Below, piece by piece: positions 1 to 6,345 of a stretch of 20,674 nucleotides of DNA. Numbering within the stretch: position 1 is the stretch's first letter; every line of letters starts with the position of its first letter. Source of the DNA: Methylotenera sp. (GTDB lineage Bacteria > Pseudomonadota > Gammaproteobacteria > Burkholderiales > Methylophilaceae); assembly GCA_027310735.1 (NCBI GenBank), contig DAIDAH010000012.1:1-20674 (forward strand), in the 5' to 3' direction. Under the pieces are notes generated by a model, which saw only the letters and a program-made list of their open reading frames with translations, did no database searches and was not told where the DNA came from. The translations under genes and the position numbers were made by a program.

Positions 1-739
1 ATTGTCATTAGGTATTGAAACATTGGGTGGCGTGATGACTAAACTCATCAAGAAAAACACCACGATTCCTACCAAGGCATCACAAGTGTTCTCAACCGCT
101 GACGACAACCAAAACGCAGTAACAATTCAAGTGTTGCAAGGTGAGCGTGAAATGGCATCAGCCAACAAATCACTCGGCCAATTCAACTTGAGCGACATTC
201 CACCAGCACCACGTGGCATGCCACAAATTGAAGTGACATTTGATATTGATGCTAACGGTATCTTGCACGTGTCTGCAAAAGACAAAGCGACTGGTAAAGA
301 AAACAAAATCACTGTTAAAGCTAACAGCGGTTTGTCAGAAGCTGAAATCCAACAAATGGAAGAAGACGCAATCAAGTACGCTGACGAAGATCGCAAATTG
401 CGTGAACTTGTAGATGCTCGCAATGCGGCAGACGGCATGGTGCACTCAGTGAAAAAATCACTGACAGAGCACGGTGACAAATTAGACGCTGCTGAAAAAG
501 AAGCGATTGAAGCTGCACTTAAAGACGTTGAAGAAGCGATGAAAGCGGATGACAAAGACGCGATTGAAGCTAAAACAGCGGCACTGACTACCGCTTCACA
601 AAAGCTAGGTGAGAAAGTCTATGCTGAGCAACAAGCACAGCAAAACACTGAAAGCGCAGCTGGCGCTCAACCACAAGGCGAAAAAACTGTAGATGGCGAT
701 GTTGTAGACGCTGAGTTTGAGGAAGTGAAAAAAGACTAA
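1..739 (+). CDS. dnaK: Chaperone DnaK (Hsp70), C-terminal part, cut by window edge
   Basis: The reading frame is open from the first base and covers about 245 residues, the substrate-binding half of Hsp70. It opens with the conserved LSLGIETLGGVMTKLI stretch at the start of the beta-sandwich domain. It continues through TTIPTKASQVFSTADDNQ and PPAPRGMPQIEVTFDIDANG, then the helical lid rich in Glu, Lys and Ala. It ends in a Gln/Ala-rich linker and the acidic tail EFEEVKKD, the usual C-terminus for the GrpE/DnaJ-cooperating cytosolic chaperone. The ATPase domain lies outside the window. The neighbour dnaJ encodes its co-chaperone. The apparent TTG at position 2 is not a start, because the frame simply enters from outside. 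Confidence 0.98.
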   Translation, partial: LSLGIETLGGVMTKLIKKNTTIPTKASQVFSTADDNQNAVTIQVLQGEREMASANKSLGQFNLSDIPPAPRGMPQIEVTFDIDANGILHVSAKDKATGKENKITVKANSGLSEAEIQQMEEDAIKYADEDRKLRELVDARNAADGMVHSVKKSLTEHGDKLDAAEKEAIEAALKDVEEAMKADDKDAIEAKTAALTTASQKLGEKVYAEQQAQQNTESAAGAQPQGEKTVDGDVVDAEFEEVKKD

Positions 740-767
740 ATCCAGTCATAAGTGATTCGTTATGAGT

Positions 768-800
768 CGTTAGCATCACACAATGATGCTAACGATTTTT
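768..800 (+). terminator. Intrinsic terminator between dnaK and dnaJ
   Basis: An 11-bp perfect stem (768-778 with 784-794, arms CGTTAGCATCA and TGATGCTAACG) closes a 5-nt loop. It is followed by ATTTTT. It lies 28 bases after the dnaK stop and 45 bases before the dnaJ ATG, so it should cap most dnaK transcripts and reduce dnaJ relative to dnaK. A TTGACT hexamer at 806-811 could be a -35 for a separate dnaJ promoter, but no good -10 follows it. Confidence 0.75.
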
Positions 801-845
801 CACGATTGACTTGCACACTAACTACTACAGGCTAACAACTGATTT

Positions 846-1973
846 ATGGCTACTAAAAGAGATTTTTACGAAATACTAGGCGTGAATAAAGACGCCACGG
901 AAGAAGAGATAAAAAAATCCTATCGCAAACTAGCGATGAAGTATCACCCTGACCGTAATCCAGACAACCCGAAAGCAGAAGAACAATTCAAAGAGGCGAA
1001 AGAAGCCTACGAGATGTTATCTGACGCGCAAAAACGTGCAGCTTACGACCAATATGGTCATGCTGGTGTTGATCCATCTATGGGTGGCGGCGGTGGCGGT
1101 GGTTTCGGCGGCGCGGGATTTGGTGACGCCTTTGGCGACATCTTCGGTGATATTTTTGGCGGCGGCGCGCGTGGTCAACGTAGCAATGTGTATCGCGGTG
1201 CAGACTTGCGCTACAACATGGAAATTTCGCTAGAAGACGCTGCAAAAGGCACTGAAACCAAAATTCGCATTCCAGTGCAATCTACCTGCGAAACCTGTAA
1301 AGGTTCTGGCGCTAGGCCTGGCACACAACCTGTCACCTGTACCACTTGTGGCGGCCACGGCCAAGTACGCATGCAGCAAGGCTTTTTCTCTGTACAACAA
1401 ACGTGCCCGAAATGTCATGGCGGCGGCAAAATGGTCAAAGACCCTTGCCCAACATGTAGCGGTGCAGGTCGCGTTAAACAAAACAAAACACTGTCAGTCA
1501 AGATTCCAGCCGGTGTAGATGAAGGCGACAGAATTCGCCTAAGCGGTGAAGGCGAAGCTGGCGTCAATGGCGGCCCAACGGGTGACTTATACGTAGTGGT
1601 GCATTTAAAAGCCCACGAAATATTCGAGCGCGAAGGCGGCAATTTACACTGTGAAATGCCAATCAGCTTCACCACTGCGGCGCTGGGTGGCGAAATTGAA
1701 GTGCCGACACTAGATGGTTCTGCAAAAATGAAAATTCCAGCAGAAACACAAACTGGCGGTGTATTCAGATTACGCGGCAAAGGCATCAAACCACTACGCT
1801 CTTCTGACTACGGCGACTTAATGGTACACGTTGTGGTTGAAACACCAGTCAAACTGACCACTCGCCAAAAAGAACTACTACGTGAATTCGACGAAAGCAC
1901 CCAAGCGGACTCAGGCAAGCACAGCCCAAAAAGCAAAAGCTGGCTTGATAAAGCAAAAGGTTTTTTTGAATAA
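846..1973 (+). CDS. dnaJ: Chaperone DnaJ (Hsp40 co-chaperone)
   Basis: This 375-residue protein has the full type I DnaJ layout. The J domain carries the HPD motif at residues 34-36, which stimulates DnaK ATPase. A Gly/Phe linker runs from about 78 to 110. The zinc-binding region has four CxxCxGxG repeats (CETCKGSG at 148, CTTCGGHG at 165, CPKCHGGG at 187, CPTCSGAG at 201), and the C-terminal beta domains bind client protein. All eight zinc cysteines are present and the length is typical. It acts in the cytoplasm with DnaK and GrpE in folding and heat-shock control. The gene follows dnaK after an intrinsic terminator and ends 33 bases before another one. Confidence 0.98.
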   Translation: MATKRDFYEILGVNKDATEEEIKKSYRKLAMKYHPDRNPDNPKAEEQFKEAKEAYEMLSDAQKRAAYDQYGHAGVDPSMGGGGGGGFGGAGFGDAFGDIFGDIFGGGARGQRSNVYRGADLRYNMEISLEDAAKGTETKIRIPVQSTCETCKGSGARPGTQPVTCTTCGGHGQVRMQQGFFSVQQTCPKCHGGGKMVKDPCPTCSGAGRVKQNKTLSVKIPAGVDEGDRIRLSGEGEAGVNGGPTGDLYVVVHLKAHEIFEREGGNLHCEMPISFTTAALGGEIEVPTLDGSAKMKIPAETQTGGVFRLRGKGIKPLRSSDYGDLMVHVVVETPVKLTTRQKELLREFDESTQADSGKHSPKSKSWLDKAKGFFE

Positions 1974-2006
1974 TTGATACGTTGTAATTGACGTGCTGTT
2001 AAAATC

Positions 2007-2036
2007 AAAAAGGACTCAATAACGAGTCCTTTTTTT
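2007..2036 (+). terminator. Intrinsic terminator after dnaJ
   Basis: An A-rich 11-bp stem with core AGGACTC/GAGTCCT (2007-2017 with 2024-2034) and a 6-nt loop AATAAC is followed by a T run to 2036. It ends the dnaK-dnaJ transcription unit and separates it from the accessory island that follows. Confidence 0.85.
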
Positions 2037-2147
2037 ATGCTTATATATTTGTCATTAATTTCTAATGGTATCTGAGAATCATAATTGATTTAACTAAAAC
2101 CCACTGAATTAGAATCTATTCAACTAAGTTTAGTTTCATTTTAGACT

Positions 2148-2182
2148 GTCTGCTTTGTGGCAACTAAATCCACAAAGCAGAC
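2148..2182. repeat. 13-bp perfect inverted repeat in gene-free stretch 1974-2338
   Basis: The arms GTCTGCTTTGTGG (2148-2160) and CCACAAAGCAGAC (2170-2182) are perfect complements around a 9-nt loop. Neither strand has a following T run, so it is not a standard intrinsic terminator. The rest of the 365-base gap after dnaJ is AT-rich and holds only the dnaJ terminator and a weak 6-bp stem (TGCGTC 2267-2272 with GACGCA 2298-2303). I saw no gene in it. The repeat could be a DNA hairpin, a protein-binding site or a scar of a mobile element. Confidence 0.6.
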
Positions 2183-2322
2183 CTTCAAATAAACGGTTAC
2201 CCTGCTAAAAAAACGATCAATATCGATCTTATACTAATTTAAAACACTTTGAATTTTATAGTCACTTGCGTCCATACCTTCTATTTATTATTATACAGAC
2301 GCACGCATCCGCTTAATAACTG

Positions 2323-2819
2323 TTAGAAGTCGAAACCTATGGAATGGCCTCAAATAACATCTGCTGTCCTTGCTGGTGGCCTCGTTGGCCAGATCGTCAC
2401 GCTTATCTGGAGTAATCGCGCAAAATCGTAGCAAGACCTCGACAACTGGCTTCGAACTGAACGATACAAAGCCTTTGTTGAGTTGTTAGCTCTTGTGTCA
2501 GCATCAGCACCTCGCGACGACTATGACCGCTGGCCTACTGACATTCGTAACGCCTGCCAGAAAGTCCATATGCTTTGCCCCGGAGGTATAGCACCGCAGA
2601 ATTTGACGGACTCAATGGAAAAACTATTTCAGCTAGCCCGAAAGAAAAAACATGACAAGGTTCAAGACCATGATGCGTGGACAAATGCAATCCGCGAAGA
2701 AGCGCGAGTGTTACGAGTTGAGCTTTCCAAACGCTTGCATTCAACTTAGCAATGAAAACGACTTCTAATCCAGCAGTCGATAGGGTCTGCGCAAAAGCTC
2801 GCAGACCATCACTTTTACG
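2323..2819 (+). mobile_element. Candidate orphan integron gene cassette
   Basis: The segment runs between two GTTRRRY-like core boxes: GTTAGAA at 2322-2328 (last base off consensus) and GTTAGGC at 2819-2825 (full match). Integron cassettes are bounded by cleavage between G and TT of such boxes. The layout fits: a short 15-nt leader, one ORF filling most of the unit, and an attC-like hairpin just after the ORF stop. No intI gene is present, so this would be a stray or single-cassette integration. The upstream side shows no convincing attC, only the core box. The right-hand attC is the strong evidence; the left boundary is inferred. Confidence 0.5.
2339..2749 (+). pseudogene. Small membrane-anchored protein interrupted by in-frame TAG
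   Basis: Read from ATG 2339, the frame encodes MEWPQITSAVLAGGLVGQIV... with a hydrophobic N-terminal segment (residues about 6-24, ending LIWSN). It meets an amber stop at codon 31 (2429-2431), then continues without another stop to 2749. Without the amber codon the protein would be 136 residues. The part after the stop begins QDLDNWLRTERYKAFVELL, which is coherent charged helical sequence. Codon 31 lies between lysine/serine and glutamine codons, so a single change from AAG (Lys) or CAG (Gln) would explain it. The visible downstream open stretch (88 residues from 2483) starts in mid-protein. I do not recognise the family. It may be a nonsense-mutated cassette gene, or less likely a suppressed or readthrough gene. 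Confidence 0.65.
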
Positions 2820-2825
2820 TTAGGC
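2763..2825 (+). other. attC-like recombination site (59-base-element type)
   Basis: The element has the ordered parts of an integron attC site. R'' is TTCTAAT (2763-2769) and R' is GTTAGGC (2819-2825), pairing through CTAA/TTAG. The R-L spacers are 5 nt on both sides (2770-2774 and 2814-2818). L'' is AGTCGAT (2775-2781) and L' is ATCACT (2808-2813), which pair fully if C2778 is left out. That extra base is a G on the bottom strand, as in known attC sites. The inner stem GGTCTGCG/CGCAGACC (2784-2791 with 2800-2807) is perfect, with two further unpaired bases (2782-2783). Total length is 63 bp. The weak point is R'', which ends AAT where RYYYAAC is expected. Confidence 0.65.
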
Positions 2826-2866
2826 CTTTAATATGAAATCGCATTGTTAGAGCCCACAGGTTTTTT

Positions 2867-3784
2867 ATGAGCATACAAAAAATTGGCGTTCGCTATGAAC
2901 GATTACTTATTCTCGCGGCCCCGATTTCCTTCGCTTGTATATTGGTAGCATTCATAGCAGTGGCCTCAGAGGCCGTTACTGATAAGAAAAACGCCGATTG
3001 TTATGATAGTGCCGCGCTTCTTGTAGAGAAAAATGTGTACGATCTCGAAGCGAAATGGAAATTGCGAGAGAGAATTGGCAAAATTGAATTTGCTAATGAA
3101 TATGTGAGCGCCTTGGCACATTACATGATTTATGGGCTTGGATCACGCTGCAAATACGAAATTGGTACTCAGGATACGAATAAGGCGATCTCTCCAAGAG
3201 AATTTGCGGAAAAGCTTAAATTAGAAGCAAGGAAAATTCGGGAAGAAAGTGCAAAGAAACCCGTTCGTTCCTACGGTATCGAGATGCCAGAAAAAGTTAA
3301 AATAGAATTTTTCGGCATCGGAATCACTATCAAAATTCTCACGCTTGCTCAAGTCTTACAACTTACGCTTGCACCTATACTAATCCTCTGGCTTGGAAGC
3401 TTATTTAATACGCGATATCGCGAAACAATTTTGATTGAAAGCGCCACGTCGATTTCTGAACTGTACCCACACTGTATTAACCTTTACTTGAATGGAAAAA
3501 CTCCTGAATTGCGAAAAAGAAGCAGGTCTGGATATTACTTAAAAGTTGCACTCCCGTACATGCCTACTGTTTTCCGGATCCTTCTACTGTCTATTTTTGT
3601 AGTGCCCCCAACAATCCTCTATTGTGCAGGCCTCTTCTATTTGGGCTCAGAACAATATATTACTCTCTCAATTGCGGCTGGATTCTTAGTCGTGTGTTTT
3701 GCATTTGTAAATTTGGTTTCAGAGATGAATCCATGGCATTCCGGTAAAACGTTCCCTGGTCCAAAATATCTCGATAAGCGATAA
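2867..3784 (+). CDS. Unrecognised multi-span membrane protein
   Basis: This 305-residue protein matches no family I can name. Hydrophobic segments lie near residues 13-33 (LILAAPISFACILVAFIAVA), about 157-180 (LAQVLQLTLAPILILWLGSL), about 236-258 and about 262-285, so about four transmembrane spans. Between the first two is a loop of about 120 residues rich in Lys, Glu and Arg that contains cysteines (NADCYDS, GSRCKYE). If the first span is a standard anchor the loop may be periplasmic. The gene begins 42 bases after the attC-like core box; a five-codon ORF (2833-2850) and a second GTTAG lie between. It may be a second cassette cargo, but no attC was found after its stop. It faces the minus-strand cluster tail to tail. 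Confidence 0.7.
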   Translation: MSIQKIGVRYERLLILAAPISFACILVAFIAVASEAVTDKKNADCYDSAALLVEKNVYDLEAKWKLRERIGKIEFANEYVSALAHYMIYGLGSRCKYEIGTQDTNKAISPREFAEKLKLEARKIREESAKKPVRSYGIEMPEKVKIEFFGIGITIKILTLAQVLQLTLAPILILWLGSLFNTRYRETILIESATSISELYPHCINLYLNGKTPELRKRSRSGYYLKVALPYMPTVFRILLLSIFVVPPTILYCAGLFYLGSEQYITLSIAAGFLVVCFAFVNLVSEMNPWHSGKTFPGPKYLDKR

Positions 3785-3839
3785 AGCAATTGTTATTGCC
3801 TACATCCCACTGTATAAGGAGTTGGATGATGTCTAGCCA

Positions 3840-4082
3840 CTAGCGCAGGCTATTTTGAATAGCGATTAGCTCCTCGCTTGCCTCACTAAAATCCTCATAG
3901 CTTTTGCCCGCCGCTCTGGCATACCAATACTTGCTATTCCATTCATCGCCTTCAATCTTGTGTAATACCGCGTGTAGCCAATTGGCTGTGGTGTCACTGT
4001 ATTTTTGCGCGATATTATGCGCAGCATGCCAATCGCCATTGAGTGCCGCCTGTGTTGCCAGTAACAAATCAGCTTGATGCAT
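3840..4082 (-). CDS. Small conserved hypothetical protein
   Basis: An 80-residue protein is read from the ATG at 4082; an in-frame TTG at 4094 would add four residues, and neither start has a clear ribosome-binding site. The sequence is soluble and helical, with a first half resembling one TPR-like helical pair (LLLATQAALNGDWHAAHNIAQ) and a WLHAVLHKIEGD...YWYARAAG stretch in the middle. Small proteins of this look recur in proteobacteria without assigned function. It overlaps the end of the GIY-YIG gene by 14 bases, which suggests translational coupling and a shared transcript. It is the last gene of the minus-strand block. Confidence 0.75.
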   Translation of the reverse strand: MHQADLLLATQAALNGDWHAAHNIAQKYSDTTANWLHAVLHKIEGDEWNSKYWYARAAGKSYEDFSEASEELIAIQNSLR

Positions 4083-4362
4083 TTTCAGCGTCAAAATATT
4101 GGAGTTTTTTATGCCTAGGCAAGCTTTTCAATTGCGCCTCGGCAACGCTGGCGCTAGATCTATCTGGGTAGGGCTTTGTGGCGAGGATTTGGGTTGGCGG
4201 GTTAGCGCGAGTGTAGCGCGCACCCTTACCCGCTAAATGTGCTGAAAAACGCGCTTCCAAGTTATTGGTGATGCCTGCGTAATAGGCTCCATTGTTACAT
4301 TCCAGTAAGTACAGCACCCAGTCAGGCTTTAATGCGACTGTGGTTTCAAGTGAATCAGGCAT
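4069..4362 (-). CDS. GIY-YIG nuclease-superfamily protein (YhbQ/UPF0213-like)
   Basis: This 97-residue protein is a single GIY-YIG domain. The first motif appears as VLYLLEC (Y18) and the second as YYAGITNNLEARFSAH (residues 27-42), with the conserved Arg at 38. The predicted metal-binding Glu is E75 in VAEAQLKSL. The length is typical of the small stand-alone family (YhbQ, UPF0213), whose members are DNA-binding or nuclease-like proteins of poorly known role. The start is ATG 4362. It lies 32 bases downstream of gloA on the same strand and overlaps the small downstream gene, so it is probably part of the same operon. Confidence 0.9.
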   Translation of the reverse strand: MPDSLETTVALKPDWVLYLLECNNGAYYAGITNNLEARFSAHLAGKGARYTRANPPTQILATKPYPDRSSASVAEAQLKSLPRHKKLQYFDAENASS

Positions 4363-4394
4363 GCTATTTAACCTCTGCCTTAATCTCTGTGCGA

Positions 4395-4784
4395 CTAAAA
4401 CGTACCTGCTTGAATAAACTCTACCTTGTAGCCATCTGGGTCTTCCACAAATGCGATGACAGTCGTGCCGTGCATCATCGGCCCTGCTTCACGCACCACC
4501 TTGCCACCCGCATTGCGTACATCATCACAAGCCTTATAAGCATCATCCACTTCAATTGCAATGTGGCCGTAGGCCTTGCCCATGTCGTAGCTATCCACAC
4601 CATAGTTGTAAGTAAGCTCTAACACTGTATTCTCACTTTCAGCACCATAGCCAACAAAAGCCAAGGTGAACTTACCTTCAGGGAAGTCCATCTGGCGTAG
4701 CACTTTCATCCCTAAAACTTCAGTATAAAACTTGATAGAGCGCTCCATGTTACCAACACGAAGCATGGTATGTAGCATACGCAT
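4395..4784 (-). CDS. gloA: Lactoylglutathione lyase (glyoxalase I)
   Basis: This 129-residue protein matches bacterial glyoxalase I over its full length. The metal ligands fall at the positions known from the E. coli enzyme: H5 (MLHTMLRV), E56 (TVLELTYN), H74 (GHIAIEV) and E122 (YKVEFIQ). Two VOC-fold halves are visible, with SIKFYTEVLGMKVLR and DPDGYKVEFIQ as family signatures. The absence of long insertions suggests the nickel/cobalt class rather than the zinc class. It converts the hemithioacetal of methylglyoxal and glutathione to S-lactoylglutathione in the cytoplasm. It sits 18 bases downstream of the ferredoxin gene on the same strand. Confidence 0.97.
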   Translation of the reverse strand: MRMLHTMLRVGNMERSIKFYTEVLGMKVLRQMDFPEGKFTLAFVGYGAESENTVLELTYNYGVDSYDMGKAYGHIAIEVDDAYKACDDVRNAGGKVVREAGPMMHGTTVIAFVEDPDGYKVEFIQAGTF

Positions 4785-4802
4785 ATTAATAATCCTTGCC
4801 GC

Positions 4803-5054
4803 TTATTTGGCAGCTGTTAATTGGTAGTATTTAGCGAGCAGTTGCTCTTTAGTTTCAACCATATCAGGGTTGAATGGAATGCAATCAATCGGACATACGC
4901 TCTGGCACTGCGGTTCGTCATAATGCCCTACACATTCCGTGCATAAATTTGGGTCAATCTCATAAATACTCTCTCCCTGATGAATTGCGCCATTTGGACA
5001 CTCTGGTTCGCAAACATCACAGTTGATGCATTCATCGGTAATCATTAAAGCCAT
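4803..5054 (-). CDS. YfhL-type 2[4Fe-4S] ferredoxin
   Basis: This 83-residue protein has two cluster motifs. The first is CxxCxxCxxxCP at C9, C12, C15 and C19. The second is C38, C41, C50 and C54, with an eight-residue insertion (VGHYDEPQ) between C41 and C50 and an extra Cys at 58. This unequal spacing and a short C-terminal helix are the hallmarks of the Allochromatium vinosum/YfhL ferredoxin family, low-potential electron carriers in the cytoplasm. The partner is not known from the sequence. A ferredoxin of this type close downstream of coaD is a familiar arrangement in betaproteobacteria. The gap to coaD is 120 bases, so it may have its own promoter. Confidence 0.93.
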   Translation of the reverse strand: MALMITDECINCDVCEPECPNGAIHQGESIYEIDPNLCTECVGHYDEPQCQSVCPIDCIPFNPDMVETKEQLLAKYYQLTAAK

Positions 5055-5174
5055 TTACTCTTTTACTCCATCTCAACACATAAGGGACTTATCAATACCA
5101 TACCCCAAAATCCTTAACTTGCTATGACTCAATTCACTGCCCATCAGACCGCTAGCGTGTACAGCCGTTCTTAT

Positions 5175-5687
5175 TTAACTCAATTTCCCTAACTTCTGCA
5201 AAATCGCATCCTTCACCGTCGGCGACACAAACGCCTGCACATCTCCACCCAACGTTGCAACCTCGCGCACGAGGCTAGATGAAATAAACATAAACTGTTC
5301 AGAAGGCGTTAGAAACAACGTTTCGAACTCTGGATAAAGCTTACGATTCATGCCTGCCAATTGAAATTCATATTCAAAATCTGAGGTGGCACGTAAACCG
5401 CGAATCACCATATGCGCATCTTGCGCCTGCACAAACTGCATCAACAAACCTGAGAAACCTAGCACCTGAACATTCGGTAGATTACTGAACACCGCTTGCG
5501 TCATACTTACACGCTCATCCAAGCTAAACATAGTTTTTTTGCTTGAACTGCCAGCCACAGCAACAATCACCTCTGGAAATAAATTAGCCGCGCGGCGCAC
5601 TAAATCTTCATGCCCTAATGTCACTGGGTCAAAAGTACCTGGGTAAACGACTTTAAGTTTCTTCTCTGTAGCGTTGGTATTAGACAT
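5175..5687 (-). CDS. coaD: Phosphopantetheine adenylyltransferase
   Basis: The 170-residue protein catalyses the penultimate step of coenzyme A synthesis, transferring AMP from ATP to 4'-phosphopantetheine. The nucleotidyltransferase signature YPGTFDPVTLGHEDLV (15-30) contains TLGH at 23-26. VIRGLRATSDFEYEFQ follows at about 94-109, and ISSSLVRE at 135-142 corresponds to the ISSTxVR motif. The length is about ten residues above E. coli CoaD because of a short polar N-terminal extension (MSNTNATEKK). An internal start is not ruled out, but the ATG at 5687 overlaps the rsmD stop by 8 bases, the usual coupled arrangement of rsmD-coaD. Confidence 0.97.
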   Translation of the reverse strand: MSNTNATEKKLKVVYPGTFDPVTLGHEDLVRRAANLFPEVIVAVAGSSSKKTMFSLDERVSMTQAVFSNLPNVQVLGFSGLLMQFVQAQDAHMVIRGLRATSDFEYEFQLAGMNRKLYPEFETLFLTPSEQFMFISSSLVREVATLGGDVQAFVSPTVKDAILQKLGKLS

Positions 5688-6261
5688 TTTTTGATTTTAG
5701 CAGATGATAAAAAACATTGCCCGCCTTGCTTTGCTTAATAAGCTGCCAGTCGTGCATTAATTCTGGCATCGTCTCCAGCCCATACTCAGCCTCAGCATAT
5801 ACCCAGCCTTCTTGGTGGAGGTGTGTTGCCAATTGCGGCAACACTTTAGGTAGCCATTGCTGGTGGTAAGGTGGGTCTAAAAAAATAAGATGAAACTTTT
5901 GCGGATTGCTGCTTTGCATGTTTGCACTTAAAAACTGCAAGGCATCTTGATGCACAATATGCGCATGCTCGGCTTTCAATAGCGATTTATTCTCCAACAA
6001 AGCCTTGTAGGCTGGCGCAGCTTTCTCTACCAACGTTGCTGAAACTGCGCCGCGGGATAATGCTTCAAAACCCATCACTCCCGTGCCTGCAAATAAATCC
6101 AGACAATTCATGCCGGTTAAATCTTGCCCTAACCAGTTAAATACGGTTTGTCGCACACGTTCAGGAGTTGGACGCAAACCTGTCGCATCCGGGAACTTAA
6201 GTAAGCGACTTCGCCAGTCTCCGGCATTAATGCGCACCGTATTTAATTTTTTTTCAGCCAT
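5680..6261 (-). CDS. rsmD: 16S rRNA (guanine(966)-N2)-methyltransferase
   Basis: RsmD methylates G966 of 16S rRNA using S-adenosylmethionine. Read from ATG 6261 the protein has 193 residues. It starts with NTVRINAGDWRSRLLKFPDATGLRPTPERVRQTVFNWL, the typical RsmD N-terminus. The SAM-binding motif LDLFAGTGVMGFEALSRG is at 54-71 and the catalytic DPPY at 129-132. The open frame extends upstream to a TTG at 6309, but those 16 residues do not resemble the family and conservation begins just after the ATG. No strong ribosome-binding site precedes the ATG. It overlaps coaD by 8 bases and lies 84 bases after the preceding M16-family gene. Confidence 0.95.
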   Translation of the reverse strand: MAEKKLNTVRINAGDWRSRLLKFPDATGLRPTPERVRQTVFNWLGQDLTGMNCLDLFAGTGVMGFEALSRGAVSATLVEKAAPAYKALLENKSLLKAEHAHIVHQDALQFLSANMQSSNPQKFHLIFLDPPYHQQWLPKVLPQLATHLHQEGWVYAEAEYGLETMPELMHDWQLIKQSKAGNVFYHLLKSKNV

Positions 6262-6345
6262 TTGTATGCAGATTTTATAATCTTCAATAAAACCGCATTT
6301 TACTACCAATTCCTCTTACAGCTAATTTCAAGTGTCCTTCAAACA

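Noticed and set aside
127..555. 142-codon minus-strand ORF opposite dnaK
   Set aside because: Antisense open frame caused by dnaK codon composition; Ser/Ala-rich, with no family match.
2233..2328. Possible second attC upstream of the cassette ORF (CTAAT at 2234 with GTTAG at 2322)
   Set aside because: The inner L boxes do not pair and the inner stem is only 6 bp with a 25-base loop, so only the GTTAGAA edge is kept.
3785..3835. Possible attC after the 305-residue membrane protein (GTTGGAT fits GTTRRRY)
   Set aside because: No partner R'' at the right distance and no L boxes; only short hairpins (GCAAT/ATTGC, ACATC/GATGT) are present.
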